Origin: Anseranas semipalmata
Lineage: Eukaryota > Chordata > Aves > Anseriformes > Anseranatidae
Direction: 5' to 3'
Length of the DNA: 64,000 bases
NCBI GenBank assembly: GCA_013399115.1
Contig: VXAA01003004.1
Coordinates: 171,904 to 235,903 of the forward strand
A program made the translations under genes and the position numbers. Positions 48,798 through 60,520 of this stretch are shown here, one piece after another. The notes under the pieces are model-generated. The model searched no databases. It saw only the letters and a program-made list of their open reading frames with translations, and was not told where the DNA came from. The stretch's first letter is position 1. Every line of letters begins with the position of its first letter.

Positions 48798-50224
48798 GTT
48801 TACACAGACACAAACATATGCGTGGGCTGGCTTTCATTTCAGTGGTTTTTAAGAACACACAGACCAAGGAATTGTTTGGGTGTAATCGAACCTGCGACAG
48901 AATTCAGCAACTGCATGTTGTTACCTTGCTTTTCTGTCCATGGCATTACTGATGTACTGGGAGAGCAGGGAAGATGCAGCATCTTAGCAGAAAGAAGAAA
49001 GGTGATGACCGTCCTTTATGACCACTCACAGTCACTGTCGCAAGGGATGCAAAATGTGATCACCAGAGGGCTTGCTCGGAGTGTGCAGTCAGTCCGTGAG
49101 CCTCGCAGGAATATGGATGTCTCCCTTGGGTTAATGGCTCTTAGCGCATGCAAACAGACAGATTTCCCTCTCTAAGCAGAGATGACAAAAGCTTTGGGCC
49201 ACTTGTTTGAGATTGTTGTTGGCAGAAAGAAGAGGTAGGGACAAGTATGATAGGAAGAGGGGATGTGAGCTGTGATTTCCTCTAAAAGGTAGCCATTCTA
49301 CAAAATAGTTTGTTTTTCTTGTCTGTTTGCAAAAGTCATTTAAATCTTATTTTCCTTTGTCTTCTTCGTGCTCCCCCCTGCAATGATTCTGCTTTAAAAC
49401 CCAGCTTTATATGGGTTGGTCACTACTTTGAATGTTCTGGAACTGGAGCTGTAAGAAGGCAGGATGGCAGCTTCAATGAACTTCCTTCACAGATAACTAG
49501 GTGCATGGTTGTTTTTGTTTTTGTTTTTTTTGAGGCGTCTTAAAAATATTTCTATCTGAACAATCTATTTCAGCCAGGAGAATGTCACTTCGGTTTCTGG
49601 AGATGTTCTGCAATTATACATGTGGCTAAGCGTTTTTCTTACTATTAATTACACACAGAAATAGAACTTGGTTCTCTTAATATATTTTATGCTGTGCTTA
49701 AAAATGCTAGTCTTTCAAATCTGTTTCCTGGTCTGCATTTTCTGTCCCAAGCAATTATTTGCGAAGTTAGAACTCTTGTAAATGACTGTCATTTTCGAAT
49801 CGCACAAGAAGCAGCTGATTTTGGTGTGTGTTGGAGGGAGAAGGGCTAACGACATGCTGGCTCAGCAAGGATGCCTTTCAAATGTGAATGGTCAGCAGGA
49901 GAAAATCAGCTTCCTGAGTCAGTGCCCTGCCTGGGAAGGAGGACCGCTCACTCTGAGCTGGGAAGGGAAGGAAGGGCTGGGGATGGGAGCATGGTCTCCC
50001 AGCCAGGGCTTTCAGCTGGGGCTCACACAGCATGGGCCAGGCTTTGAAAACAACGTAGAACAGGAAAAAGCCACAACAACCCAAGCGCAACAGGTCTTTG
50101 GTTCCACTGGAAGGTCCGAGGCCAACTTAGGGGTGGCCGCAGCTGAGCTCCGGTGCTCGGCTGCTGTGATGGGGTCTGGAGGCCTCCTGCTCTGCCTGTA
50201 GGTTGTTATGGGAGGACCCTGTGG
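48798..50224. other. Noncoding DNA with a CTCF-like motif
   Basis: This is unique DNA. CACCAGAGGGC at 49061-49071 matches the centre of the CTCF pattern, but the flanking positions fit less well. A 139-codon + strand frame at 49782-50201 has no recognisable domain and overlaps minus-strand open frames in a GC-rich stretch (about 49920-50190). Confidence 0.45.
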
Positions 50225-50480
50225 CACAGATTAATTGCAATTTTAAACAGTTCTTGTTATCGCTGTGCTATTAATTACTTTAATGATGCATTCATTTAGA
50301 TTGAAAATATGATACTAGGAAGCTTTAATTAAAAAAATCAATAACTCATTAACACATTATTGCTACACCTATATGCGTCACCAGATTAATCTCCTGTGCT
50401 GGAGGAGCGATCGCACTTCAGCTCTGCGTCAATACGTCTTTTTGTTAGAAGCGATTTGTTGGTAGGATAATTGCGAAAGG
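50225..50480. promoter_or_regulatory. Candidate conserved regulatory element (TAAT-rich)
   Basis: This nonrepetitive stretch is dense in homeodomain-type cores: TTAATTG (50231), TTAATTA (50271), TTTAATTAAA (about 50325) and the palindrome GATTAATC (50384). It then continues into sequence that keeps CpGs in an otherwise AT-rich context, including the palindrome GCGATCGC (50407-50414) and CGTCAATACGTC. Retained CpG and a cluster of TAAT motifs without simple-repeat structure are typical of developmental enhancers. Conservation itself cannot be seen here, so this is an inference. Confidence 0.25.
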
Positions 50481-50920
50481 AGAGTTATTTAGTCACTGCT
50501 TTCTTTAGACAGCAGACTATGGACCGAGAGTCGGATCAATTCTTCTCTTTGGTCTAGGCAAAGCTGATAGTAGCCCCAGGTAATATTTCTTTTCTATTTT
50601 TATCCGTAGAGGAAATACGGCATTGGTGTTTGCATGGCTAGTTGAAATTTTGTCTTTTCAGGGAATGTGGGAAGGAGTAAGACACTGAGCTATTAATTAG
50701 CGGCCACGGTTCTGGCACAGAGCCCAGGAACACTACTGGTGGAGCTGCGCGCCTTGGTGCTGGCACCTCAGCGGCACAGCCAGCTGCCGGACCCCGTGCC
50801 TGGCGCCCGCTGCACCGCGCAGCCTGCCCCGGCCGGGAGCCGGGCATGGTGCCGAGGGAGGAGGCCGCTGCCTCGCGATGTATCAGGCGGTGTGGCAGGG
50901 GGGTAATGCCATTTGGGTTT
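50481..50920. other. Noncoding DNA with a CpG-rich islet
   Basis: After about 200 bases of ordinary sequence, a strong CpG-rich islet occupies about 50700-50900. Open frames are on the minus strand only and low-complexity. No gene is recognised. Confidence 0.5.
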
Positions 50921-50959
50921 ATGTGCGTATACGGGTGTGTATATGCACATATATGCATG
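50921..50959. repeat. Alternating purine-pyrimidine tract
   Basis: ATGTGCGTATACGGGTGTGT, followed by ATATGCACATATATGCATG, alternates purine and pyrimidine with only one interruption (GGG). Such DNA can adopt the Z form under supercoiling. It lies just after the CpG-rich islet. Confidence 0.7.
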
Positions 50960-51843
50960 AGCAGAACGACGTTTTGTATTTCTCAGTGGGACAGATGGGA
51001 GAAGGAGCAGCAGTGAACCACTGGAAACCATCCAAATGTTTAAATGAGAAGTGAACGGAAGAAAGAACATTTCTGAAAAAGTATTTACTCCTTAGTGGAT
51101 AAAATACGCTTGTTACTGTTCTGTTCCCATGCATCAGCTAGTATAGTCTCTAATTAAATTATCCCTGACTGATGTAGTGCCATAGTTTCTCAGACAGCAG
51201 CTGAAACTCGTGCTGCAGCACGGAAATCTCAACAAGCGATGCAGATTGTGGCTGCGCCCAGCGGACCAGCAGATCCAGTCCCTGCCTGACCAGCAGCACT
51301 GGACGCAGGTGTTTCCACCAGCATAGCAGAAAACTGGCTTTCAAATGCTGCAAAGACCGTGCTGCACAGGACCTCTGCTGACCTATGCCCATGCTGCTGC
51401 TTCCTGTGCCGAGGGGTTGGACACCGGGGCTGCCCGGGGCACAAGGCTACAAAGAAAAGGCAGTTGTCTTTTGGGTCTGAGTTCCTCCCTTTCAGAGACT
51501 GCATCGTTGACTGCAAGCTCTTGTCAAATACTGCGGTGGATTTTATTTATTTTAATTGCCATTAGCTATGGCACAGAGCAGCTGCGAACCTGGTCTTGTG
51601 CTGCTCTCCAGATGCTGAGGGCACTCGTGGGCTGTGCTGGCCCTGACCCACCAGGGCCCGTTCAGCCCGGGGCCGGGGGTCCCTGCAGCGGTAGTCCGGG
51701 GTGCGCACCTCTGTGTGGCAAGGAGGGGAGCAGTCAGCGGGGCAGGGACCCTGCAGGCACCTCTTCCAGGCCTTTGAATGAAATGTCACTCGTGATTCAC
51801 AAGCAGTCAGCAATTAATGCTAACGCCGGACCTGTTCTTGCAG
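50960..51843. other. Noncoding or possibly exonic GC-rich DNA
   Basis: A + strand ATG-initiated frame runs from 51345 to 51962 (205 codons), the longest ATG-initiated frame on the plus strand that I noted. It includes a short hydrophobic run near residues 64-76 and a proline/glycine-rich middle. No family is recognised, and GC content alone could keep it open. Its 3' part contains the exon candidate at 51844. Confidence 0.35.
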
Positions 51844-51942
51844 AACTGGGGCACAGCTGGTTCTGGGGTGCTGGCATCGCCGTGCGTCTTCTGGAGAACG
51901 TCGTGGCCTTCCCTGCCCATCTCTACTGGCTGCCGGGAGAAG
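51844..51942 (+). CDS. Candidate internal exon, 99 bp, unknown protein
   Basis: The stretch is bounded by strong splice signals. Upstream are a branch-point-like CTAAC about 20 bases before the junction, the pyrimidine-rich CCTGTTCTTG, and CAG. Downstream is AAG|GTGAGA. The length is a multiple of three. In the frame starting after two bases it reads LGHSWFWGAGIAVRLLENVV and continues to end in HLYWLPGE, a hydrophobic, membrane-like segment with mostly G or C at third positions. The other two frames are also open, so openness is not evidence. I do not recognise the protein. It could be a coding exon, a noncoding-RNA exon or a decoy. Confidence 0.2.
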
Positions 51943-52869
51943 GTGAGAAAACATTTGGATGAAATTTTGTAAGATGTTATCTTAACCATAATGCCATGTT
52001 TCTTTTTTCCTCACTGGTGTCTGAGGATTTTGTGCACTAGTACCGGACTCATGCGAGTTAATGAGCTTGGCGTAAGCAGCCACTGCCCCAGCAGCATTGC
52101 TGCTAACGCTACCTGTAGCGGTGCGCTCGAACAGGGCCCTCTGATAACTGGGGCAGTGCCTGTGACCGCAGGCAGTGTCACAAGCCTTGCCTCCAAGGAG
52201 TCCTTAAGGGAGCAGCGATCCCATGCAGGAGTTCCTGGGATTTGATGAAATCCCTGTGGTAAAACAAGAAAACTGCAGGTTTCAGTTCAGCACAAGCAGA
52301 AAGGCGATGTAAGCACAGCAACGGGAGACGGGACAGGGTACGAGTGGAGCCTTCTACCAGTAAAGCCACCGCTATGTCCCCAGACTGTCATCAGCAATCC
52401 TGCCGGTGACTAATTACTGTACCTGACGCCGCTCCTCCCTGCCCTTCGTTTCCCACTTGCCCAGCTGCAGGGGCACACACCAGGCGTGGGGTTCACCAGC
52501 CCCGGTCCAGCTGCTGCCAGGGGTGCACATTGTCTCTCCAGATGTCTCCGTGTAGAGCTTTCTTGTAATGAACTGAAACATCATGGGCAAGGTGTGACAA
52601 AAGGTATAATAGCTTGGGGAGGAAGTGCCCAAGGAGACTTTTTTGGCTAATTCTTTTATACTTAAGAAAAAAGTACGTGTCATACTTGAAACAATTACAA
52701 CTGGATTTCTCATTTCACTGTCCCCGTTTCCTAGATTCCCCAGACCAAAGCTAAGGATCCAAGGTTCACAACAGGAGCACTTTTGGGTGCACCCCATTGC
52801 CAGGCACCAAATCACGCACCAAGTTTCTGAAGCTATAACCATGCTAACAATGCTAACAGCGACTCATTA
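51943..52869. other. Noncoding DNA
   Basis: This is unique sequence of intermediate composition with a mild GC-rich stretch at about 52420-52530. It would be intron if the exon candidate upstream is real. No other feature was seen. Confidence 0.5.
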
Positions 52870-53035
52870 TTAATAATTATGCTTAGCCAATGTGCATTGC
52901 TTTTCATTTTCATTGTGCTGTACATACATTAACTAATAAATCTCCACAATATCCCAGTGGGAATGGTAAGTGCTGTTGTTTTTGTTTCATGGACAGCAAA
53001 ATGAGATACAGAGAGGTTAATAGCAAGTCTAATTG
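52870..53035 (+). mobile_element. Ancient MIR (CORE-SINE) remnant
   Basis: The order of landmarks follows the MIR consensus: ATGCTTAGCCAATGTGCA, ATTGTGCTGTACATACATTA, ACTAATAAATCTCCACAATA, TCCCAGTGGGAATGGTAAGT, then GCAAAATGAGATACAGAGAG and GTTAATAGCAAG. The counterparts are the consensus blocks for the tRNA-unrelated core (TGTGCTAAGCGCTTTACAT, CTCACAACAACCCTATGAGG) and the 3' part (GATGAGGAAACTGAGGCACA, GAGGTTAAGT). Divergence is high, as expected for an element active before the amniote radiation. MIR copies are scarce in birds, and surviving ones are often found inside conserved noncoding DNA. Confidence 0.8.
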
Positions 53036-56000
53036 GACAATAATTACCCACTTACCACCCTGGAAATTAAGAAATAATCCTCCCATTGTCATTACATCAG
53101 CAGAACAAGGAGAGAGCAGTGCTCACATCCTTCTTATCCCACTGTTTAGCCAAACAGTTCATATGCAAAGGGAATGCAAGAGCAGATAAATTGTTCTTTT
53201 TTTGTTTAATGTTTATTTTCCATCACTGAGTCACTTCAGGGTAGAAGACAATTATGCAGCTTCCTCTGAAATATATTAGGAGATGACTTAAGTAAAAGTC
53301 AATCCCTATTTGTAAAATGTATATTTTGGAAAAGAAATGGAAGAAACAGGATTTAATAACTGCTGTGAACTGTTGTCACTCCATCTTTTTGAGGAGGGAA
53401 GAAAAAGTGTAGCAAAAAACTTTGACTTGGGAAAGGAAATGGGAAACCAGGAAAGCCCGGATGCTCCCACGGACGTGTGATACGTGTGCTCATTGCTGTG
53501 TGGCCTTGCAGGGGTTGTCCTCATCCTTCTCATCCTCCACACCAGGTTGGTGTGCAGCAGGGATGTCATGCTGACGGTGGCATCAGGTTGTCACTGAGGC
53601 CTCAAATGGGCAGCAGTAACAGCCACAGCCAGTGCAGGACATGCACATCGTGGTAAGGATCGCCCTGCCCGCCCTGGGGCTGCTGGGCTGGGGCTTTACC
53701 ATAGCATCTCACCAAAGCCTGGTCTTAGCACCCGTGGCAGAGCTCTGCTGGTGGTGCCATATGGACCAGGAGACAAATGCACCTCCAGACATCACCCTTC
53801 CACTGTAAATATTTGTCCCTTAGATAAACTGAGGGGGGGGGGGAAAAAGACTTTTGCATTAATGAAATTGATTTTCCTCTTTGTTAGTGTCAGAATTTAC
53901 AGACTTCCTTTTATATCAGGTTTCTCCAAACATCACTGCCATGGAATAGGCTCGCAGATTACTTAAAAGACGAGAAAGAAAAAAAAAAGTCCCACAAAGA
54001 TGCAGGACCCAACTCCTAACTCACGTTGGCTGTGTTAACCAGCTTTTGTTTTTCTCTTGCTTACATGAGCACAAGCCAAGAGCGGCTCCAGGGGTGTTAG
54101 TGTAAAGACATCGTGCTACCATTCCCGAAGGGGGGAAAAAAAAAGTAGATTCAGTGAGATGGCCCTGACTACAAGCACAGACTTGCTTTCCTCAGAGCTC
54201 ATAATATTGTTTAAACGCTTCGTCCTTGCAAGAAGAGGCTGTAAGTTTGGGGAATTGTACAGTTGTGCTCTGTGACTCTCTGGGGAAACCCCCCCGTACC
54301 TTCTCCCCGTTCGCTGTCTGTGTGCCCATCACGAGCACGGGGCGGGCAGGGTCGGCTCAGCCATCCGAGAGCGCTGCTTTCTGCAGCCCCCTCCTCTTCC
54401 ACGCACCCACAGAGCAAAGGGCTGAAGGTTTGCCTTTCTGCCGCACATGGGAACTCTGCAAGAGACTAGTGGGGCTTTGGGGATGTTTTTTTTTCATCTT
54501 GCCTTGGTACAGCGATACTCTGCTTAAAAAGGTCCTGCACCGACAAGCAAACAGACCATTTGACCTGGTACATCTTCTATCTCTGCATCTGTGAATCTCA
54601 AAAAAATGGTGGTGGTCTGCAAATGATCTTTATATATTCCTTCATTTAAAGGAAAGATGCTAAAGCAGTTATAGTCTTCAAGCAAGCTTAGAGCTGATAT
54701 TTTGTGGATTTCAGCTGCATCAAGACACAAAATAACTGCTCAGAGTCAAAAGGCACTGAGTTAGGGCTCAGCAAATATAATTGCCAGGTGATAAACTCTC
54801 GGTCCTGTGCACTGGTGGAATTATAAATTTCCAAGATTTTGCTGGCACCAAATCTTTCCAATAAAATGAATCTTTAAGATTTCGGTAGCACTGAACTTTA
54901 TCAATAGGACAATAATATAATACTCTAAGGTGCGTGTGAACAGCTTGGGCTATTTGTAGGCTTTAAAGAGGAGACGATCCTGTCCCATGGCTGACTTGTA
55001 GCATCGTTGCATGCACATGGCTGCTGGACTGAGGTAGTTTGTGAGGAACCACAATACTTGACCGGTGGCTAGATAATCGCCTGCTTGTCACCACGAGATG
55101 ACTGGAAGATGTCTTGAAAAATTGTAAAACTAACTTTGGATCCTCTTTTGGCTTTGTATCTTGTCCTGTGATTTTGGATTATGTGTAACTCTTTTGTGCT
55201 GGTTTCCCTTGTAAATGAGAGCCCAGCAGTGCTTTCACAGGAAGGGGAAGAGAGGCCTGGGAAGGGCTCAGCACCGAGCGTGGCAGGGCCACGTTTGTGC
55301 TTACCATTTCAGGGACTGCTGTGATGCACATGCTACATGTAATAGGAAAAATACTGCTGAGATAAAGATGATTGGAATGGCATTCCAAATACTATATGTA
55401 ACTGTTCATGCTTTTCATCATTCTCACTCATGCTGTATTTTAACTTTTATTTCCCCTTCTGCCCCCATTAGAGTGCCTGCCATCGGCACCTTTAATGGAG
55501 GGTTTATGAACTGTAAAATCTGCCACACATGGTTGTCATTAGTCCATTCTGAAAGCCATAAATCATGATTTTTTTGCAAAAAGCTCTGCACTGACCTCTG
55601 ATTTAATATCTTGGATACTGGGGAGGTCAGGAGAGTTTTCCACAAAGCTGAGTGCTCTGCAGAGGTCAGCACCAGGGCAATGGGGACAGGTCCACCTTCA
55701 GCAATGCTGCTCAATTTAGAAATAGCTTTCAGTGGCATATATCCATGTGGGCCTGGGCATGTGTCCTCAGATTTGCACTTTATATAAGGAAATTGCATAG
55801 TGCTTCAATCAGTTGCCAGATGCGCCCTGCATATTCTTAAAATTGCTGTATTGGTGCGAGTGCTCACGCAGCTGCCTGCTGCGGATGTCTGGGGCCACGT
55901 GGGAGGGACAAAATCGGGGGACTGGGCTTCTCTGAAGGAAGTTTTTTCTGGGATTTATTGTACTCTATGCAGCTTACACTGAAGGAGAAACTACATCTTG

Positions 56001-56669
56001 GTAGTTTTAGTGGGTATAAAAATAAATGCTTACTAAAAACATATGATAGATGATTTTTAAAATGGATTAGCTGATGGCCAAAGACCTGATACAGCAGACG
56101 AAGTGTTGCTAAGGTTGTACTTTATTAGGCACTTCCTCATTGTGGACGTTTGGGGTATTAATTCTAAATGCTGACTTGTTTCTTAAACTGCCTGTCTTTT
56201 TCATAATTGCTTTCTGCTTGATATGCAGGAATTTCATCGCAGATTCCACGTTATATTGATTCACAGTCCATTTACTGCACACTTCCATATGTCTGTGTAT
56301 ATATACGCAATACATGTGAGTATGCCAGTTAAACACTGATGTTTAACCAATAAATAGAACGGTATATATAATATGGTTACTTATCTGAGATCTGAATAAT
56401 GAAATTGAATATAAATTGAACTAAATTGTTTTATTCATTCTGACTATTCAAGAAAAAAGCTGGACAAAATGGAATAGTTTGAACATCACATCTACGCAAA
56501 TATAAAAGCATACCTACCCTATTGTTAATTTTCAATGGTAATACTGTTAAGTCATTTTTTCTTAATGTTTAAGCTTTCTTCTACCAAGTAAATAAGGCTA
56601 TTATACCAGTGACAGTCACTATATTTAGTGTTTTGAATATTAGTTCCCCAGAGACCTGATTCAAAACAA
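53036..56669. other. Noncoding DNA
   Basis: The DNA is mostly AT-rich and unique. A run of 11 G lies at 53833-53843. A short GC-rich, CpG-containing stretch lies at about 54285-54420. Short A runs lie at about 53982-53988 and 54138-54144. Open frames are under 130 codons and unrecognised. Confidence 0.5.
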
Positions 56670-56705
56670 TTTTTTTATTTTTTTTTTAATTTTTTTTATT
56701 TTTTT
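56670..56705. repeat. T-rich tract
   Basis: This is a run of T interrupted by A or AA every seven to nine bases. It is low complexity. Confidence 0.9.
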
Positions 56706-57763
56706 ACAAATCAGCATTTCTAAAGGTGTTTTCATACAGTGGAACTTAACTTTCAGTGTTTATCAATGAAAGAAAACCAAAAGATATATTGGAGAAAATG
56801 TTATATTTCACTTTGGGTTAGCATTTGAACTTAAGACTTCATTCTGTTGCCAGTATTTAAACCCAAATACCTATTTGAAAGATGGCACTTAAAAATCCAT
56901 TTGTATTGAAAATCACTGATTTAAGTTTTCCCATAGGAAATAAGAAACTCAGCTTGAATTTTGGTTTCAGTGGGTGAGCATAAGGGTTTCTGCACATAGA
57001 AAATATGAACCAGGTCCAGCCTTCACAGAGGGGAAAGTACTCTAGTAAATAGTTTAGTCATTTGGAGGTGATGTCACTGCAAAATGGTCTTAATGGCTTT
57101 CTTTGACTCCACCTAATCCTGACACAGTGGATGGTCTTAGCCCTGCCGGCTGTTTAATGGGGCTGCAGCGTGGGGAGGGCTTCTGTGCTGTGCTGCAGGT
57201 GGTCTTGGGCTTCCGCTGGGAGCCATGCACTTGGTCTAGTTTTTTCAGGTGCAACGAACTCTTTGTTAAAATTAAGAACCAAACCTGACATTCTGACTCT
57301 GCGTGATGAACTGTGATGGTTGTACACAAGTAGAAGTAAATGGCTGCCTATGCAATTTAGCTAGATTTCTGGTACAGCATTGACAGAGAAGTAGGAGCTT
57401 GGTTCTATAATCACTAAAGCACCAGGATAACATTGCCTAAGTAGCTAGTCCTCTTTGTGTAGGTGTTTCATGATCAGTGCCATGTGGTTTAATGTAGAAT
57501 GAAATTTCTGAAACGTAATGGCATTTTACAGATTTTATCAAAAAATCTATATTGTACAATTTAAAATCATCTTTATCTAGAAGTGAATTTTGTAGTAGTA
57601 ATGTAACTTTTGATTAAATTCTTTAAAGAAGTTCAATAAATCTACAAAAATCTATTATTTGCAATTAAATTCTATAAAATTGCTCAGTAAGTGTACAAAC
57701 TGTGAGCTCAGACAGGAGATCAGCCTTTTGATGCATCATATTTTGATGGGAATGCTCCTCCTG

Positions 57764-57765
<2 letters not shown>
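56706..57765. other. AT-rich noncoding DNA
   Basis: The sequence is AT-rich and unique. A short GC-richer stretch at about 57110-57250 is open on both strands, with no recognisable product. Confidence 0.5.
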
Positions 57766-57801
<36 letters not shown>

Positions 57802-57814
57802 NNAAAAAAAAAAA
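57766..57814. repeat. Poly(A) tract with two undetermined bases
   Basis: A run of 34 A is followed by GA, two Ns (57802-57803) and 11 more A. The Ns inside a homopolymer suggest the assembled length is uncertain. It could be the tail of an inserted cDNA, since an AATAAA occurs about 130 bases upstream near 57634, but no clear body or target-site duplication was seen. Confidence 0.95.
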
Positions 57815-60520
57815 GACAAAAATAGATTTTCTGTCATGGGTGGTTTCATCCTTTTTTTAATGTACTCCAAAGATTTCCATGAGGCATCATCTGCTCTTTG
57901 AATGCATATTATAGAACATCAGTGAAGCTCCCTGAAAGTCAATATCTTTTGTCAATGAATAAAATATTAAAACTAATGATCTGACCTGTTTTGAATTTAG
58001 CTATTGATTCTGCCTCTCTCTGGCTTTGTTTTCTTGCAAAACCCCCACCACGTTAGGGATTTGATTCTGTTCTCTCGCAGCAAAGCCGCAGTAAGGTGCT
58101 GGAAAGGTAGCGGCATCCACTTATTTTACTTAGTGATGTTGCCTGTAGTGGGTAAAGGGTATTCTTAGTGTATAGATTTTAATTAAGACTGAAAATAGCC
58201 TCTCAATTTTATAACTAAGATTGGATGGAAAATTTGTTTCTATATGAGTCTGAACCACCTGTTTCAGTAATTTGGTTGATTAAAAGTTGAATTGGAGATT
58301 GAGGACACTAGTTTACACAGTATTTTAAGTATTTTAATGGCACTAAATAAGTGCCATCGTGAGTAAATTGTAATAGCTGGCTGGCACAGGAGTGAAAGGA
58401 TGAGAAATGATGTTGTACCTTCAGTCCTGCTTTCTGAAGGCTGGACTGCGCATTTCAACACTAAACAACATAACCCGGCATGCTGTGTGCGATGTTTCTG
58501 AATTACAATCGGTGCTGCTCGGGGAGCCCTCCTCCCCACGGTAGTGAGCTGCTGCCTGTGGCCCCAGTCGTTCTCAGGTGCATGAGCATTGGTCAGCAGC
58601 GAAGGGGGGGCTGAGGGAAGCCTGCGGGTGGCAAGGGACAATTGGAAGAACACCTCGATGGGCTGTGCCCCCCCATGAAGCACAGCTCCTGCAGGTCACT
58701 GCTGCACCCCAGGGCACGAGGGACATCCCTGCCCTTGCTCCTGCATCTCCTGCGCTCATGAAGATGGCTTCGTGAAGCTGTGTGCTCCGGGCTTGGGGTA
58801 CGCGCGTGCACCTTTTGAGGGCACTCTAGGAACAGGAGACTTGTCAGCACCCAACAGGAGTGTGGCTTTCTAATAGGTACTGATATACAGACCCTTGCCA
58901 ATCCTTCCCAGAATTCGGGAGCACTAGATCTGGTGGGGTTCAAGCCTGTCTCCAATCTATTGACTGATTTCTTTACCTCTTTTGTCTCCTGCCAGCCCCT
59001 GGGAATGTGACTGGGGTAAATCTGGAGAACCCTGAAAGCACAGCTAACTTACCCGGGAGGGGACTCGGGGTACTTAGGGGGGAGAGAGTTGGGCTGGAGG
59101 CAGAGCAGGGTGGTGTTTCAAGCTGTGTGCAAGTCCTGCAGAACAAGGTCATCTTGCAAGTATAATTCCATCTGCTCACGTGAATAAGGCTGGGAAGGGG
59201 GCTGTGGGTGTGAGAGATGGGGTTGTCTACCCAAGGGGGCTTGGGCAGGGGCACCTCTGTGTTACACAATGTCTGTGCTTGGGGGCTGTCACCAGTCAGG
59301 TCTCCATCAGCGCCAGTTCTCGCTACTGAACTTTGGAAACAAGTTTTCTGTTCTTATGAATGAAGGCGGTGTAGAGCCCAAACCATCTGAAGAGAGAGTA
59401 CCAAGTCTGCTGTCTGCCGGGGTACTTTGATATCCTTAAACTGGATTATCCTCTATATAACTGTGCATATTGTTCATTCTCTTAGCCCATTGTGCTCGGG
59501 CTGACTGGCAGAGAGCTACCCTCTGTTGTGACAGACAGGGTGAAGGTCTGATGCAGAGGCCAGAAATCAGGTCAAAATATGCAGGTGGTGCAGTTTCTTC
59601 CTAACTAGTGTTTACTGCATAGTTTCTGTGTTTCAGTTACAGAATTTAAACTTTTAGATCACTTACAATATCGGAATGAAAGGAAGTGCCAACGAGTGAC
59701 AATAGGCAGCATTTCGTCCTTTCTGCCAAGTCTAACCTGCAAGAAGCAGGTGCCACAACAGCGGCTGTGCAGGGATGAGGGAGCTGCAGCTGGCAGAGCA
59801 CAAGGTTCCTTAGAAGAAGAAAAGAATTGCAAACATCCAAAATGCCACTGGGTAAACCTGGAAAAGCACAATTTTCTTTCAGATCAAGACAATTTTACTC
59901 ACATTTTTCAAATAACTCGCGTGTTAGGTTTTTGTTCAACCTTGTTTCTCTCAGAAAAGGACAAGTTGCCATCCAGCACTATCTGCTCTGGCGCAGGGAG
60001 CATTATCTGGCTTTGCAGCCTGTACTGCATTTTCCTAGAGCAGATAAATTAAAGAGGGTTAGTGACTCTGTTATTTACATATGTAATGTTTTTGTTTCCT
60101 CTACACATTCTTTGTCACAAGGCCTAACCAGCTGGGTAATTGCAGATGTCGTCGGTGTCCAGAGCTACAACTGACTGCTAGGAAGTATGAGGAATAACAA
60201 AATAGTCAGTAATTGAACCCCCGAACATTTCCTCATAGATAATATGCCCGTAAGTCCCTAAATTTGAAGCATTTGGAAAAACGGCACTCAAGTCAGCCAA
60301 AATGATGTTTATTTCACCAAAATGTTACTAGCAGTCCTTGCTTATTTATCCAAATGTTGCATTCCTTTGTAAATTGGGTTTGTTTGTATACCTCAAGAAA
60401 ATTATAAAACTTAAAATTGTTTGGTTGGTTTACATTACTTGGGTCAAGCCTTTCAGTCAAGCATAACTGCTGTGGAACTCAGGATGTGATTTTTGAGTAA
60501 CTGTTGTCTTCCTGGCACAG
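57815..60520. other. Noncoding DNA with GC-rich islet
   Basis: A GC-rich islet lies at about 58560-58830 with open frames on both strands. The rest is ordinary unique DNA. The + strand frame 59696-60052 (118 codons) is not recognised. If the terminal-exon candidate at 60521 is real, this region is intron. Confidence 0.5.

Noticed and set aside
55030..55055. let-7-like seed TGAGGTAGTTTGTG
   Set aside because: The match breaks after the seed and no complementary arm follows at hairpin distance.
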